This document shows positions 22,512 to 34,628 of a stretch of DNA of 64,000 nt, in pieces. A model generated the notes under the pieces. It worked only from the letters and a program-made list of their open reading frames with translations. It was not told the DNA's origin and did no database searches. This stretch comes from Symbiodinium natans (lineage: Eukaryota > Sar > Dinophyceae > Suessiales > Symbiodiniaceae): contig CAJNDS010002089.1 in assembly GCA_905221605.1 (NCBI GenBank), forward strand, positions 86,501 through 150,500, in the 5' to 3' direction. Position numbers and translations under genes: made by a program. Every line of letters begins with the position of its first letter. Position 1 is the first letter of the stretch.

Positions 22512-23234
22512 TTGCAAGGACACGGAGTCCAGCAAGAGGGGTTGTCGGGGGTCAAGTCCCAGGGGCGGGTGGGTGTCCTTGGGCAGGGTGGTGGGAGCTG
22601 CCAGAGGGTTTCCCACCGAAATGGAAGGGTCTTGGGTCTTGCGATTCCCAAAGAGGGGGGGGGGTCCCCAATTGTGCCGTGTTGGCATGAGTGCAAGTGT
22701 CGCAGAACTTGTCAGCAAATCCCGGGACGTGCCAGCCGCACTTGCGTGAAACTGATGCAGGCCTCCTCTACCTCCGGTACCGCAAGGTCGACCAGTCTCA
22801 CGGTGAGGGCCTTGCAGAGACTTCACATGCTGACTGCGCAATGTTGCCATAGCAAGTGCCACAGCACCTGCGCAACGATAGGCAAGAAGCTTGCCTCTTG
22901 CCTTCCTAGATGCGACCTTTGGGCTTGCCAGCCATACTTTAAAGTGATTGTGCAGGCAACCGGCTCTGCAACTTCATCCTCAACATCTGTCGCAGTGCAG
23001 ACCTCAAAAAGCTTTAAGCATGCAGCAACCTGCACCTGTTTACATCGCGGCCTTGCGCAAAATCACAGAGACGAACTCGCAGCAATACAAACCACATTTA
23101 AAAAGTTTGCGTGGGCAAAACACACATGCGGAGAAATCTTGCCGCAAAAAGGAAGCCTCTACTACGTGGTCTTCGACAGTTCCCGCTACTTCCACGACTG
23201 CGTCCTCTACCGTGAAGTCCTTACAAACTCATAG
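22512..23234 (+). CDS. possible exon(s) of a cysteine-rich repeat protein
   Basis: A 240-codon open frame contains one diverged copy of the 65-residue repeat and then a second, more diverged one: CWHECKC, CVKLMQASSTSGTARSTSL, and CCHSKCHSTC...CLPRCDLWACQ...VIVQATGSATSSSTS. Preservation of the cysteine pattern and of the Ser/Thr block between diverged copies suggests past selection on protein sequence, unlike the young tandem array upstream. The first 70 codons, up to about 22700, do not resemble the repeat and may be non-coding. The real exon is probably about 22690-23230. I do not recognise the family. An extracellular cysteine-rich protein is the only inference. Confidence 0.4.
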   Translation: MQGHGVQQEGLSGVKSQGRVGVLGQGGGSCQRVSHRNGRVLGLAIPKEGGGSPIVPCWHECKCRRTCQQIPGRASRTCVKLMQASSTSGTARSTSLTVRALQRLHMLTAQCCHSKCHSTCATIGKKLASCLPRCDLWACQPYFKVIVQATGSATSSSTSVAVQTSKSFKHAATCTCLHRGLAQNHRDELAAIQTTFKKFAWAKHTCGEILPQKGSLYYVVFDSSRYFHDCVLYREVLTNS

Positions 23235-24600
23235 ACCCACGCTTGCTTTCATAGAATTACTAAGTGTGAATTGGCTGGACTGGCGCGTTCTGCAGCTTCT
23301 TGATGGAGAGTTGAACTCCTTGCAGTATGGGTGGATCAACCGCCGGCAGTGCAAAAAGAGCGAGCAAAACCGAAATGGAAGTCCGTTGCTCAACCAAGAC
23401 CAGAGTGTCAGGCACATCCTTTAGAAAACGGCTCTGCAGGCTTGCCAACACAACTGGGTATCGTTGCTTCCAGCCAGGTATCATGGACAAGCACGACATT
23501 GCCATACGAAGTCGGCAGCTGGCTTCAAGTAGCGTCGTCCCGCAACCCGGGGCCTTCTAGTAGCCTCATAACCATCATAACCCTATCTGTTTTTATGAGG
23601 TGGGTGGCGTAATGGTGGCTGTAGGGGCACACCTTGTGATTCCATAGTGTACAGAAGCCCATCATTCAGGCTGGGGGTTACTTTCAGAATGCGCCCAGGA
23701 ATCTTGTACAGAGTTTTGTGTATACTCTCCAACCCTGAAGACATTGTCGAAGTCAGAAGAATAGGCAAGTCGCGAGTGCCAGATACAGGAATGGTTACAT
23801 TAAGGCTCTGAGTCCGTCAAAGGGACCCTACTATAGACCCTAAACCCTAAGCCCTAAACCCAACTTTCCCCCCCCTACATGAAGACCTAGACTCCTTTAA
23901 AGACACCAAACGCCAAGTGGGATCCTCTTCACCGGAGGCTTGTCAGGAGCAAATCTTGATGTTAAAAGGAAGGCTTCCTGTAAATGGACCGTACTCTTGG
24001 GACAGCTAGGTAGGCACTTGGGAACTGGGATAACCTGTATTTGACCTGTACGGGTTTAAGCACCTTGTTGGGTTTAAGATTTTGATTCAGACTATTTTCA
24101 TAGGGTTGCTTGGGCCAGCCGAGTGAAAAAGCCCTAAGAAACCAAACCCTAAGCCCTATCCCGAAACACTAAACCCATAAACCACAAACCCCTAAACCCT
24201 GAACCCTAAGGTGAAGTCTGCGGCTCCTGCCGATGCTCCCGAATTCGACCGGACAGCTATCGCGGAGTTGTGACCCTGGCGAGGCGCCCGCCCCGGATTC
24301 TGGGACGAGGTGTTTTTTTCGAGTCCTTATGCCATATATCTATATATATGTGTATATACATATATATATATATATACATACAACCCCAAATCCCTACCCT
24401 TTGGACACTCTTAAATTTCCCTTATTGGGTTTAAGAGGATCTTATTGAGGACCATGTTCCACTATAAAGTCCCTGTGCTCCTCTAGATTGTTTTGTCGCC
24501 AGAAGTGTTATAAACCCCCTAAGTTAGCTCACAAGTCCGCTCGCTTTTCAGCTCTATCCTCGAGACTTAGAGACTTAGAGTGGGATCTGTGCTTCTTGGT
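23235..24600. other. unassigned region with telomere-like scraps and a TA microsatellite
   Basis: Short AAACCCTAAGCCC motifs occur near 23835-23862 and 24135-24210. A (TA)n tract with TGTATA interruptions is at about 24334-24382. No gene is supported. Confidence 0.4.
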
Positions 24601-25829
24601 TTAGGGCTTAGGCTTCAAGTTTTTCCTCTTGGGGCAGTGTCAGTAGTCTCTATTCCCGTGAAGAGTCCAGGCATTGCAGGGAAGGTATGTCTGCTATCAT
24701 GGGCCATTCCCGACCCCAGCTCATTGGGCGCTTGATCAAAATGCTTGTTCTGGCCCTCAGGACCCCTCCTCATTTAGTAGGATTGCTCTTATCAGGGGTG
24801 AATTCTTTCATGGTACCCCCTTCAGAAAGTTGCTTAGATCAACCCCCATGTACCATAATCCCTGCTACAACCCTTACAATCGTCCCCGAATCCCTTTGAA
24901 ACCAATCCTAAACCCTAAACCCTTCAATTTCCTCAAGGACCTGTAGGTCAACTACGGGTCAAGCCCATTTGAGGTGCGCCTCCCTCTGCTGGACAGCGAA
25001 TTTGAGCCATCTACAACACTTTGGCAGCAGTCTCGACGGACCAGGCTTGCTACTGTAGGGTTTTCTTTGAGCCTTCTTCTGGGAGGCCGAGGGTTCCTCG
25101 AAAGGAGACTCAAGGATTACTGTTGGGATTCTTAGGGGAACTATGGTAAAGACGCTAAAGATGTCGAAGTTACTCCCAGGGTTTTCCACTGGGTCTTCAG
25201 CACGGTCCGTACCTTCTTTCATGAGGTCCGATGTCCCTTGTTTCTCCTGTGTGGGCGCATGCATGGTCGATTCCAAATAAGTAGCGTCCTCTCATAAAGC
25301 CCTGAGCAATTAGATTGCGCTCCTCAGTTAACACTATGAGAACACCCCCGAACCAGACCCTTGATTTTTCCTCAAACAGGAACCATTTGGGGTGCTCTCC
25401 TCAGAAAAAGTGTCGCGCGCTTGGCCGGATGGGCGTCACGCGGTTGTTTGGCCTGTGGTCTCCCGTGGTCTCCAATCATGAGCGCACAGGTCCGGCCGGC
25501 TGGGTGTCACGCGGTTCGGTCGGCGGTCTCCCAGATGGGACCAGGCCAAAAAATAACTAACTTCGAAAAAGATGGGTGTTTTGCGACCAACCACGATGGG
25601 ACATACATACCGGGGCATGCCATATGAGGACATGCATCCCGGGGCATGCCATAGTTTTTTCGCCACCCGAAAACTGCATTTGGCGATGGTTTCTCATCGT
25701 GTTGAAATCTGGATTTGGGCTGGTTCATAAATTCTTCGATTTATTCCCCACCCTCGGTGCGGGGTTGTTAGATTTTTAAGTCAACCATTCTCCTCGTCCG
25801 TCCTCTTCCGCTCATAGCTCCCCCACAAA

Positions 25830-25980
25830 ATCCCGCCGAGTATCCCTGGAGTGCCCAACCCCCGAGAATCCCGCAGAGAATCCCGCCGAGTACCCCCGGA
25901 GTGCCAATCACAACGAATCCCGCAGAGAATCCCGCCAAGTATCCTGGAAGGCCGAACCGCCGAGAGAGGCTTCCCGAAAG
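25830..25980. repeat. degenerate tandem repeat with TCCCGCCGAGTA core
   Basis: TCCCGCC(G/A)AGTA followed by CCC or CCT, then GGAG/GGAA, occurs three times at intervals of about 58-60 bases, together with repeated GAATCCCGCAGAGAA. It is a small local repeat. Confidence 0.6.
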
Positions 25981-26111
25981 TCCCCGCAAGAGGGTCCCCT
26001 CAAAAAATCCCCCAAAATCCCTCAGGAGCCCAACCCTCGAGAGGCTCGTTCACGAGAGTCCTGAAAGCCTAAACCGCCAAACCCCAAGAGAGTCCCCCCA
26101 ATAGGATTTGT

Positions 26112-26148
<37 letters not shown>

Positions 26149-26153
26149 GGGGG
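26112..26153. repeat. homopolymer T then G run
   Basis: About nine T are followed by about 25 consecutive G. The true length may be misassembled. It accounts for the proline-rich minus-strand open frames here, which I do not accept as genes. Confidence 0.85.
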
Positions 26154-28842
26154 TGGTGCTCTTGAGCAAATAGTAGGATGGTCGTCCCTATAGCCCATTC
26201 CTGATTCAGCATAAGTAAGTTGAGGGCCTGGGCTCTTGCGGGACTGCCTCTGAGTTGCAGGCACTGCAGGAGTCTGCGTATGCTGCGATGGAACTGAGAT
26301 GGAGGAGGTGGGAGCTGCTGCAAGCAGAAACAGCAGCAAAAAACAAAGGACAACAACATGACAAGAGTACGTAGCAAAATTGCTAGCAAGATCGACACTA
26401 TTTAAAGTCATGTCACAGAATCCCCGTCATCGCGTTCTCCAGAACCACGGACAGAAGAAACGAAACCCAGCCTCAGCAGACCCAGCAAGCTTGAAAGTCA
26501 ATGTCAAGCTTGTGCCAAGATAGATATTTCTCTTTGTTGGATTTTGCTTGGGATTCTACGGGCTAAATCAAAATTCAGGTGTTGTTCATGCTCTTTTGCA
26601 TCTTCTGTCCTGCTTCCGCTTTCAAAGGCATGGAGGAGGCCAGAAGGCGTCCCGCGGAACCCTTTAGTTCCCACAGCGGCCGGAGAAGGTCATTCTCTGG
26701 GGTTCCCAATCCGATCCTGTCCCCTTAATCAACCCACAATTGACGTTCCCATTGAAATCCTGGGGAGCTATGTAAGGCATGCTAAGTATCATTTCGGGGA
26801 GTGGATTACTCAAAGAAAACCTTATCTAAATCAACACCGTTCAGGCTCCTATCAAGGCAGGTTCATGAGAGGCTCTCACCAGTATGAAAATATGCGGTCG
26901 AAACTGCCGAGCGGGTCATCCGAAAGCCAGGCAGCCTATCCCGCTTCTACCCTCATATATTGCTTCTAGCTATGAGTAGGGCTGTAGGTGAGACATAGAG
27001 GCATTGCTCCACTTCGGGAACTTCTAAGCCCCACTTACCCTGGCAAAAGCAATTCAGATTGCCTGATTGTAGCCGCCACGTAACACGTCGCCCGCTGGTG
27101 CTCAGGGCCGCTCCGGCATGCGGGGCTACGGATTACAAGCGATCGAAGAAGTGCCATTTCTGGAATTGTGATGGAATTGTGACACACCGCCTCAGGAGTT
27201 CTGCGACATATCATCGTCAGTGAAATCCCTAGGGGGATTTTTTACAGCGGTTTCCCCCAGAAGATGTCCCGCTAAAGCCCAAGAGGCAAGCAGTTAGAGG
27301 TCCAATACACGAAAACGAGTACATGGTTCAGGCCTTGAAGGACCCGGCAGGAGAAGTGAAGGAACCTGGGATGGGGTTGGCCGCCGCGCTCATTTGGGCG
27401 CAGGACCTTGCAAGAGGAGTTGAAGACTTGTGTTCAACAAAGTTGCTGCACCTAAGGTGCAGACGAGCCGCTTTTTCATGGAGCAATTCCTTCCGAGGAC
27501 GGGGATGTGTGCAAAGATCCTTCAATGGTAAGAGGTGAGACCAGTTGTGCCTTCACTTGGCTAAGGAAGGAACGAATAAAACCTCTTCTCGGGGCAAAGG
27601 GTTCCTTTGGGTTTTGGGTTTTGGGTTTAGATCCATCTCCACACTCATCATGCGAATCTTGTAGAAGGTACCTCCCCCCGCAGAGGAACCCTGGGGCTGG
27701 TGAAGGGTCTCTAGGGATGATTGTAAGAAGTAGGACCGTTGAAAATTTGGTTTTGAGGTACCCGGTGATGTCAAGAGCCCGCTGTCTTACCTCACAGTGT
27801 GCACAGCCAATAAAGAACAACATTCATCAGTCGACTCGGACAAATGGCAGCTTCCCATGGCGCCGCTATAGCGCTAGAACCTAGAACAGAAATGGGCAGC
27901 GGATGGTGTGAGACTTGAATGACATGCATGAAGCCCATGACCAAGCAGACCCAAATTGTTGAAAATGTCCCTTTGGCATGGGGTTCATTTGCGCAAGGTA
28001 CATGAGGCCGCCGCATGCGGATAGGAGCAGCATATGGCCAGAGAAATTTAAGAGAAAATTGCCCCTAGTGGGGTCATGGGCTTGTTCCTTAGTAATAGCC
28101 TTCCAGTCTAGTACTGGAAGCATGCTGGCACCTGAAGTTTTTAAGCGTTCCCCCAATAAGGTGAAGTGATTCTGGAGTATCGCTTTCAATCTTTTTCGGA
28201 GATCTCACTGACGGGTGAATGGTCCATGAACCCTTGCAAAACCCGGTCTCTACAGCAAACGAGCCCCCAATCTGAGCAGAAACTCTTTTCTGCCAGGATT
28301 TGTAGAGTTGTGAAGTGCTGTACACATATCCCCAACCTGGTTTCGTGACCATAGCTGCGCCTTAAAACCAATCACGGCACATGGAGGTCAGCAACACACA
28401 TTTGGGGGCGAGGCCCTTCGGAGTACAAACGCAGAAACGGGTCTCGGGTTTCAAATCGGGGTTTGGGTTTTTATGGTTGCATACGAGGATACTTAAGGGT
28501 TCTTCCCTCATCATCCCCGTAAAAACAGTAGAACCAACGCGTCCGCAAAATGGTCCTCACATTCACCTTTGAAAAAAACCCTACAACCCCTGAGTCCTTC
28601 ATGCAACCGCCATTTTAACGTCCTTCGCATTTGCCAGGGATCCTCTGGGCACCTTGCCCAAGGCACGATATGACCTGCTTCCCAAAATGGGTCTCTTCAA
28701 AGGACTACAGGATTTTACCATGCGTTAGGGGGATTATAGGAAGTGTTTGTGGCTTTTTGTTGGTACCGTTTAGGGTTTAGGGAAACCTTATTATGTTATG
28801 ATGGTAACCCCGACATCCTCGAACTTGTCCAGCGCAACTCTC

Positions 28843-28938
28843 ACACAAGAGGCCGCTCGGCATGACAAGCACGGTCACAAGATCCTTCCCATTAAAGGGA
28901 CTGTTTTAATTGGCTTATTTTGATGTGCCATAAGAAGG
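28843..28938. repeat. dispersed repeat copy B (other copy at 13.76 kb)
   Basis: Shares about 40 identical bases (28854-28890 region) and further rearranged blocks with 13757-13872. The surroundings are unrelated. A short duplicated or mobile segment is inferred. Confidence 0.6.
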
Positions 28939-28939
28939 T

Positions 28940-31900
28940 TGAACCTGTTATCCCTCAGCATTTATGGCAAGGTAAGCCCTAGGAGTCATAATCAGGATTG
29001 TAGTAGTGAGTGGAAGGTGAATAAAAGTGGTGTTAACAGTCCGGATGAAGACGGGATGATTATAGGGATTAGAGGACATTTCTCGGGATTGTAGAAGGAT
29101 GATCCCATTTCTCTCCTAGCATGAGACCCACTGTAACTGTTGTTTCAGCATTATGCGGGTTGGTTTGGGGGCGATTTGGGGAAAGAATATCAACTTAATG
29201 CAACGAGATCGGTCTAGAGTTCCTTCAAAGGATTGCATTAGGGTCTATGGGGACGACAAGCAAGCATTCTCCAGGCCACAGATACGCAGGGCTTCTTTTC
29301 AGGAATTTGGCCTACTCCTGCTCTGGTTCCTTGGTACTTTGCCCCTCGCCGATATTGCAGGTGGATGAAGATGAGAAGGCGACGCAGCAGGCAGGGCAAA
29401 AAATCGAGATTTTGGATTGTAATGAGAAGTCCGTTCACATGATATTGCACACTTTCGTTCCGACTCGGGGCGCTCATGAATAATTCTTGTTGGTTCCATC
29501 GCAGATAGCTCTGCAAGTTCCGAGTCAAATTATTCAAGCTTGCACGCGGCCATGCGTCACAAGATCCGTGACACACCACATCAGGACCTGAACCCCTCAG
29601 CCCCACAATGGACATGCCCATTTTGCGATAGCGTGCTGCACATAGCAGAGCATGCGAAGAAGTGTGGAGCGTCGGATTTTGTCTTCATTGTCTTTGGTGC
29701 ACTAGTTGAAGTTGATTCCTGTAGACGCGCCTGGTCTTTGCCCATGAGCTACTGGGAAAAAGCGAAGTCCTGTTGCACTGCCTAGACACACCCAGCTCAA
29801 CACGGAGATGCCCAGGAACCATCCCATAAAAACCTTGGTATAACCAACGTTTCCGATGCCAAACGGATGAAAACCTCGATAAATCAAAGGAACCGATAGA
29901 AACCGGTGGATTCTCAAACTATGGCCGGGCAAACGTATGCATTTTGAAACCGCCAAAAGATCGGGTGACATTCTTCGGGGAAGGGGATTTGTTTTCAATT
30001 GGGTTCCCGCCTTGCGGCTTCCAGCCCTGAAACAGGACGGATCCTTGTCCACGGCAGCCTTGATCACGAGCCTTGTCTTTCTTAGTCTATAGTTGAATTT
30101 CAAACTTTGTAGGTTTCCTTATTTAAAGATCAAGAAAGTTTAGCCCTTTATCCTTTGGCTATTGAAGAAGTAAGTTCAGTAGAGTTTACCAGGAGACTCC
30201 TCAGGCGCTGGCAGGCCATAAGTAGCTTACTCCTGACGAACCTCTGACAAAGAATCGCCTGGCAAACCTAACATTGAGGTAGCGAAAATGTCAAGGACTT
30301 GGTACGTAGGTTACAAGTATCTTAGAGTATGTCACCGAGTCCGCTGAGCCTCCATGTGTGCAAAATCAAGGATTTCCACTGTGGTGGCCTCCACACTCAC
30401 CCTTGTGATCTTGGCGGTCGTGATGAAGAAGCGCAGAACCAAGAAGGCTGGACAAAAAGTTGCTAGATTGAGTAGGGCTGATAGGGTTCTTTAGGGTTCT
30501 TTAGACATGGCTCCAGCTTGCAAAGGTTTGTCCCGTTCCAATTCAGACGTTGGCAAAAGTCAAGCCCTGCGAAAGGCAAAAATCGGACAGGTACAGTGTG
30601 AAGAATGTGGGCCGCAATGTGGCCCATGCAGAGGATCACAAGGAGAACTGGTCCACGGGCCCCATAGTAGCCTCCAAGCGACCCTGATTTTGCAAAATTA
30701 ATTCTGACAGCTCTCCTTCTAAAATACTATCCTTCTAGGAAGATCCCTCTATTCCCACACAAAGGGCCGTAAATTTGGAGAAGTCTCAACCTTTCAGTAG
30801 GTAAGGATACTGCACAAAGCCCTAGAGTGAAAAATATGCACTTGGACATAGCCCTATTGGGGCACACTCTTCTATAGGGTCCCTCCCACAAGCCAGAAGG
30901 TACTGAAGGTTTCAAGTCTGGGAACTGCGTCGCTTCTTATGGCATCTGCTACAGTATATCATTAAACTCTAATGTTATTGGATGACGTCTTACGCGTGGA
31001 CGGACTGGACATCCGGGAAGCAATGTTTAAAGGTCCCCGTTGCAAGACGTGGGAACCTGCACAGCCCTTATCACCTCCCCAAAAGGGAGACGCTACAGCC
31101 CGGTTCAGGCAGTCAAAGCGCTTGCAATGCTGGCTGCTCGGGAATCATTAGAGCTGGGCATCGCCACGGAGTACTTGTGCCTTAGATGCAAGTGCGGCAC
31201 GAGCTTCAGCCAAAGTGCGCCCCAGGGATTCCATACAGTCCACGCGGGTTCTGTGACGATCCGTTTGCGGGCCTCAGAGGTTTTGACCTGGTGCATGTGC
31301 TAGCACACGAGATCTTATGATAAGCACGATCGGCAAATACACTTCCTAGACTTATCCCTATCATCCATGCTATCGGTTCAAGTCTCATTGAAGTCGTCCT
31401 CGAACAAGAAAGGGTCGCATAATGTCAGCCCAAAGACTTGTATTTACGACCAAGTTGAGATAGATTCCCCATTGCCACTTCAAAAGATGCCTTCTGGTAG
31501 CTCACTTTTTCACTCAATCCCTCCCCTGGTGTGCGATTGTGTGTGGATAAATCTATGTGCAGAGGAGTCCTTCGTAGGTTGTAGCTGATAGGGGGAGGGT
31601 ATACCACTCCCACAAGAATCCTGTCTTGGGGTTGGGCGGTCGTCCTTTGAGAAAGTATTGATGAAGAACAATTGTGCAAGTTTCAAAACATGCAAAATCC
31701 TATGCAAGATCATTTGTCGTCTTGCTCTCCAGACATAGACTCTCTGCCACAGAAGTCGAGGCATTTTGGGTGGGACCCTACGGGCTACGGATAGCTGACG
31801 AGGGACGTAGCGGAATAATGGCTCTGTGGTGAATACACACAGAACATGACTCATGACAAGTCAGGAGCCCCGAGTTAGGTCCAACTGGATTCGACTTCCA

Positions 31901-32847
31901 AAACAGCAAAATCACAACATATGAATGGTCGCAATATAGTGGAACCCTAAACCATCTATGATTGATAACCCCCCTCAGGTGGCCAATTTCGCTTGCAGCT
32001 CTTAGATTCGTCTTAGATCTGCCCCCACCTTTCGAAGCCAACATGGGGGGTTCGCAAAGCTAGGGGTTTTGGGGTGTAGGGCTTCCGTGTTGGGGCTAGG
32101 CTCGCAACGGGGACCATCATCTTGGTGATATGTATTGGGGGTGACCCTTTTTGGAGAATTCGCCACAGAGAAAGCGCTGACTTCAGACGTCTGTATATGG
32201 TATGATTTTATTTTTCTGACCTTCGTACTCTTGCATCCACAAGTCTGTGCAAGGCTGGAGACATTCCCACGAGAGGCTCAAACTGCATCAGGCCAGCCAC
32301 AAATCGCAAGCTGTGGTTTCTCAAACTTCGGCCTGGCCTTTGGGGTTTATCATGGGGACTGACGTAAAGGGCAGGTTGTCATTGGATTTATTGGATTGAG
32401 GCCGCACGTGGAGACCGAATCTGCCTGGCAGACACTCAGACAGATGGCCCCTTCCTAAAACGTTTGAGTGTCTGAGTGTCTGTTCTTTTCAGTTTGCGCC
32501 CAATTTGCACGCTCCCTGTGTCATTGCGTTGTGAGTCCTACTTGCAAAACACAACAATGCCAGGGATTCTCTGTAGTTGAACCTTTGTGAGTTTTATGGT
32601 TGTTGTTGGAGGCTCGTGACACGGTCTATTTCCAGGGAAGCCGCCAGCATCTGAAGCAAACAGTGAGCTTTCAAGCGCCATAACAAACGTTGGGAAGGCA
32701 CTGGGAGTTCTTAAGGAGTCCTTGTTCTGCATCGAAAAACCTCGGTAGAATACTGTTTTGGGAATAAGCCCATAGCACTCCTTTTCAAGGGCTTCAAAAG
32801 CCTAGCTAGGATTATATGGCGCACCCCCCAACCATGGGGAATAAGGC
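28940..32847. other. unassigned region, possible isolated exons
   Basis: No family is recognised. Two open stretches read like protein. The first is about 29361-29480 (plus), preceded by a CAG acceptor-like site and encoding a hydrophilic segment. The second is about 31090-31200 (plus), encoding an alanine/leucine-rich helix-like piece followed by CLRCKC. Either could be an exon of a gene that continues into the WCLFE exons at 32.85 kb, but frames and splice sites do not connect clearly. Confidence 0.25.
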
Positions 32848-33143
32848 TTGAATAAGGACGACCAAAGTCTAGTGATGCTGACTCTGACCCCTCAACAGGA
32901 AGACGCACTGTCCCCTGAAAGGGACTCGGGGGTTTGGAGGATGATTCAGGGGAGCATTGACAGCGTGTTTTTGGGGCAGTTTGTTTCCACTCACCGCGCA
33001 GACCGCGCAGGAGCGTCGAACCCAAACTTCTATGAGCTGTGCAAGTTCGTGGCCATCGGCCCCAGTGGCAAGGGCTTTGGCAAGACCTGCCCACGTGATG
33101 GCAAGTTGAACTGCAGCATTGTGGATGCCTTGGAAACGCCCAG
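32848..33143 (+). CDS. WCLFE-type gene, exon A (upstream end uncertain)
   Basis: Open frame ending at ...ACGCCCAG. The conserved-looking part is NFYELCKFVAIGPSGKGFGKTCPRDGKLNC...DALE, which I associate with a large dinoflagellate protein family that continues with an SHWW/SWCW block, an NNQ block and a WC(L/V)FE block. The real exon may start after CAG at 32947-32949. Splicing to exon B at 33277 keeps the frame and creates an AGG codon. Biochemical function is unknown to me. The order of blocks is reminiscent of TIR-like modules, but that is only an impression. Confidence 0.55.
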
Positions 33144-33276
33144 GCAGATGTGACGTCGGTGTTGAAGAAAGTCTTGAATCCAGGGTTTTTGGGCTCAGGT
33201 GATGGTTAGGTCGGCTCGGTACACGAGCAGATTTGGCCTTGTAGGGTTTTGGCTGAGTTGGGAGTGGGACGGTCAG
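33144..33276 (+). other. GC-AG intron (133 bp) between exons A and B
   Basis: Begins GCAGATG and ends GGTCAG, followed by G. The sequence CAGGC is present at both boundaries. The intron is inferred because removing it joins two conserved blocks in frame. GC donors and G after the acceptor AG are known dinoflagellate peculiarities. Confidence 0.55.
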
Positions 33277-33429
33277 GCGAGGGAAAGCTACTCACTTCGT
33301 CTCCTGGTGTTGGGCGTATTCCTTGGACGACGTGGTGGACGCCATCCAAAGCTGGACGCAGTCCTCCAACGCTCCTCCGTCGACCCACATCTGTTTGTGG
33401 ATGTGTTTCTTCTGCAACAATCAGTACAG
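33277..33429 (+). CDS. WCLFE-type gene, exon B (SWCW and CNNQYR block)
   Basis: In the frame continued from exon A this encodes RGKATHFVSWCWAYSLDD, then an AIQSW helix and THICLWMCFFCNNQYR. The Trp/Cys-rich blocks and the NNQ motif are the strongest evidence that this is a real exon, because adjacent frames give no such pattern. It ends with AG of an AGG codon that continues in exon C. Confidence 0.65.
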
Positions 33430-33650
33430 GATCCTAGGTCCACTTCAGGAGAAGCTGACATTTTCATGGTGACCTCTTTTCTATCCAACAAAAAAGGACC
33501 TGACAAATTCAAGCGTCCATCATTCTTGCTCTTTCAGTTCATCCTTATCCAACGCATGAAATCCCCAAAACCCTCAGCAAAGCTCTCTGAAGCCTTTTTC
33601 TGAACAACCCTTGAGAAAGCTCCTTTTGAACCCCCATTCCACGGAGTCAG
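33430..33650 (+). other. GA-AG intron (221 bp) between exons B and C
   Basis: The nine bases CAGGATCCT occur at both splice boundaries, so the exact cut is ambiguous. Placing it after CAG gives an AG acceptor and a GA donor, a non-canonical pair reported in dinoflagellates. The duplication at the boundaries looks like a target-site duplication left by an inserted intron. Confidence 0.55.
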
Positions 33651-33724
33651 GATCCTGGAGGAGCGCAGCGCCACGGGCTCCGCGGAGTTGCAAACCGTCT
33701 TCGAGGCCCACCTCGCCGCTGCAG
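33651..33724 (+). CDS. WCLFE-type gene, exon C
   Basis: Encodes ILEERSATGSAELQTVFEAHLAAA in frame with exon B. The acidic, helix-like sequence fits the linker between the NNQ block and the LD block of this family. It ends with a phase-1 base before a GC donor. Confidence 0.55.
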
Positions 33725-34241
33725 GCAGAGAGAATCTCAAACAAGAATATTGTCATAATAAATAAGAACAATAATAGTAATCATAATAATAATAGTATTA
33801 AAATGTGTGTGTGTGTGTGTGTGGATAGATAGATAGAACATATGTATGTGTGTGGAATCGTGCCTTTTGGGAAGGGGCTTTGGGGCTGGATTAGGGGCCT
33901 TGGCAGTGGTTTGGAGGAAGTTTAAAGGAGGTTGTTAGAGGTGTTGGGCGGTTTGGGTTTAGGTCTAGGGACTCGGGGCTTGGATTTGGAGGGTTCGGTT
34001 CAGGATTCGATTCGGCCCTGTTGAGAAGTCCTCGTGAAATGACACAGGTAAGACTCACCTGGCTGCTCCGGCATGAGCAGAGCATGCTCATGAGCAGAGC
34101 ATGCTCCTGAGCAGAGCATGCTGGAGCAAGAGCCATACATGAGCAGCATCGTCTTTAGGGTAGAATCACTGCCCCAGATTTTTGGGCAAATGGCCATGGT
34201 TCCTGTGTACTCCAAGCTTGTTTCTTGTGTGTTCGCAACAG
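33725..34241 (+). other. GC-AG intron (517 bp) with GT and GATA microsatellites
   Basis: Begins GCAGAGAG and ends GCAACAG followed by G, with CAGGC again present at both ends. It contains an AATAAT-rich stretch, (GT)n at about 33803-33823 and GATAGATAGATA. It also contains a short palindromic repeat around GAGCAGAGCATGCTC at 34075-34125. The splice is inferred from reading-frame continuity between exons C and D. Confidence 0.5.
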
Positions 34242-34362
34242 GCCAGATGCTGGTCATCCTGGACTCGTTCCTGCAGCCCCACTACTACTCGCGAGCCTGG
34301 TGTTTGTTTGAGACCTTTGTGTGCATCCAGCAAGAATACCCACGCAGAATCTTGTTGCCGAG
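34242..34362 (+). CDS. WCLFE-type gene, exon D
   Basis: Encodes GQMLVILDSFLQPHYYSRAWCLFETF, then VCIQQEYPRRILLP. The hydrophobic LVILD strand followed by YSRAWCLFE is the family signature. The 3' boundary is not clear, since the frame reaches a stop at 34382-34384 without an obvious donor. Confidence 0.6.
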
Positions 34363-34628
34363 TCGGGAGTCTTGGCTGTGTTAGTCTTGGCTGTGTTCTC
34401 CCCCATCGCTTCATACCAACTCCCCCTCCCCATCTAGGACCACAAGAGTGGATTATTCTTAGTGCTTCTTGCAATGGTCATTTCTTCGGCGCCTTAATCT
34501 TAGGCACTTAGGTACCTCCACCAAGCAAGCGAGTCTCCGTATCGGCTTGTGAGATGTCTGTACCTCAACAGGTAGCCAGAAGTGTTTTAAGCTTATTCCG
34601 GGGCATTCTCACACCAAGCGCTACTCAG

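Larger units (their letters stand above)
24600..28840. other. unassigned region, no supported gene
   Basis: Ordinary-complexity DNA with scattered short open frames on both strands and no recognised domain. Local features are a duplicated CGGGGCATGCCATA block at 25612-25652, a degenerate repeat of about 58 bases at 25830-25980 (listed separately) and a homopolymer G run at 26129-26153. Unrecognised exons remain possible. Confidence 0.35.

Noticed and set aside
26022-26411. Minus-strand ORFs with a polyproline stretch
   Set aside because: The proline run comes from a homopolymer G tract of doubtful length. The rest shows no domain.
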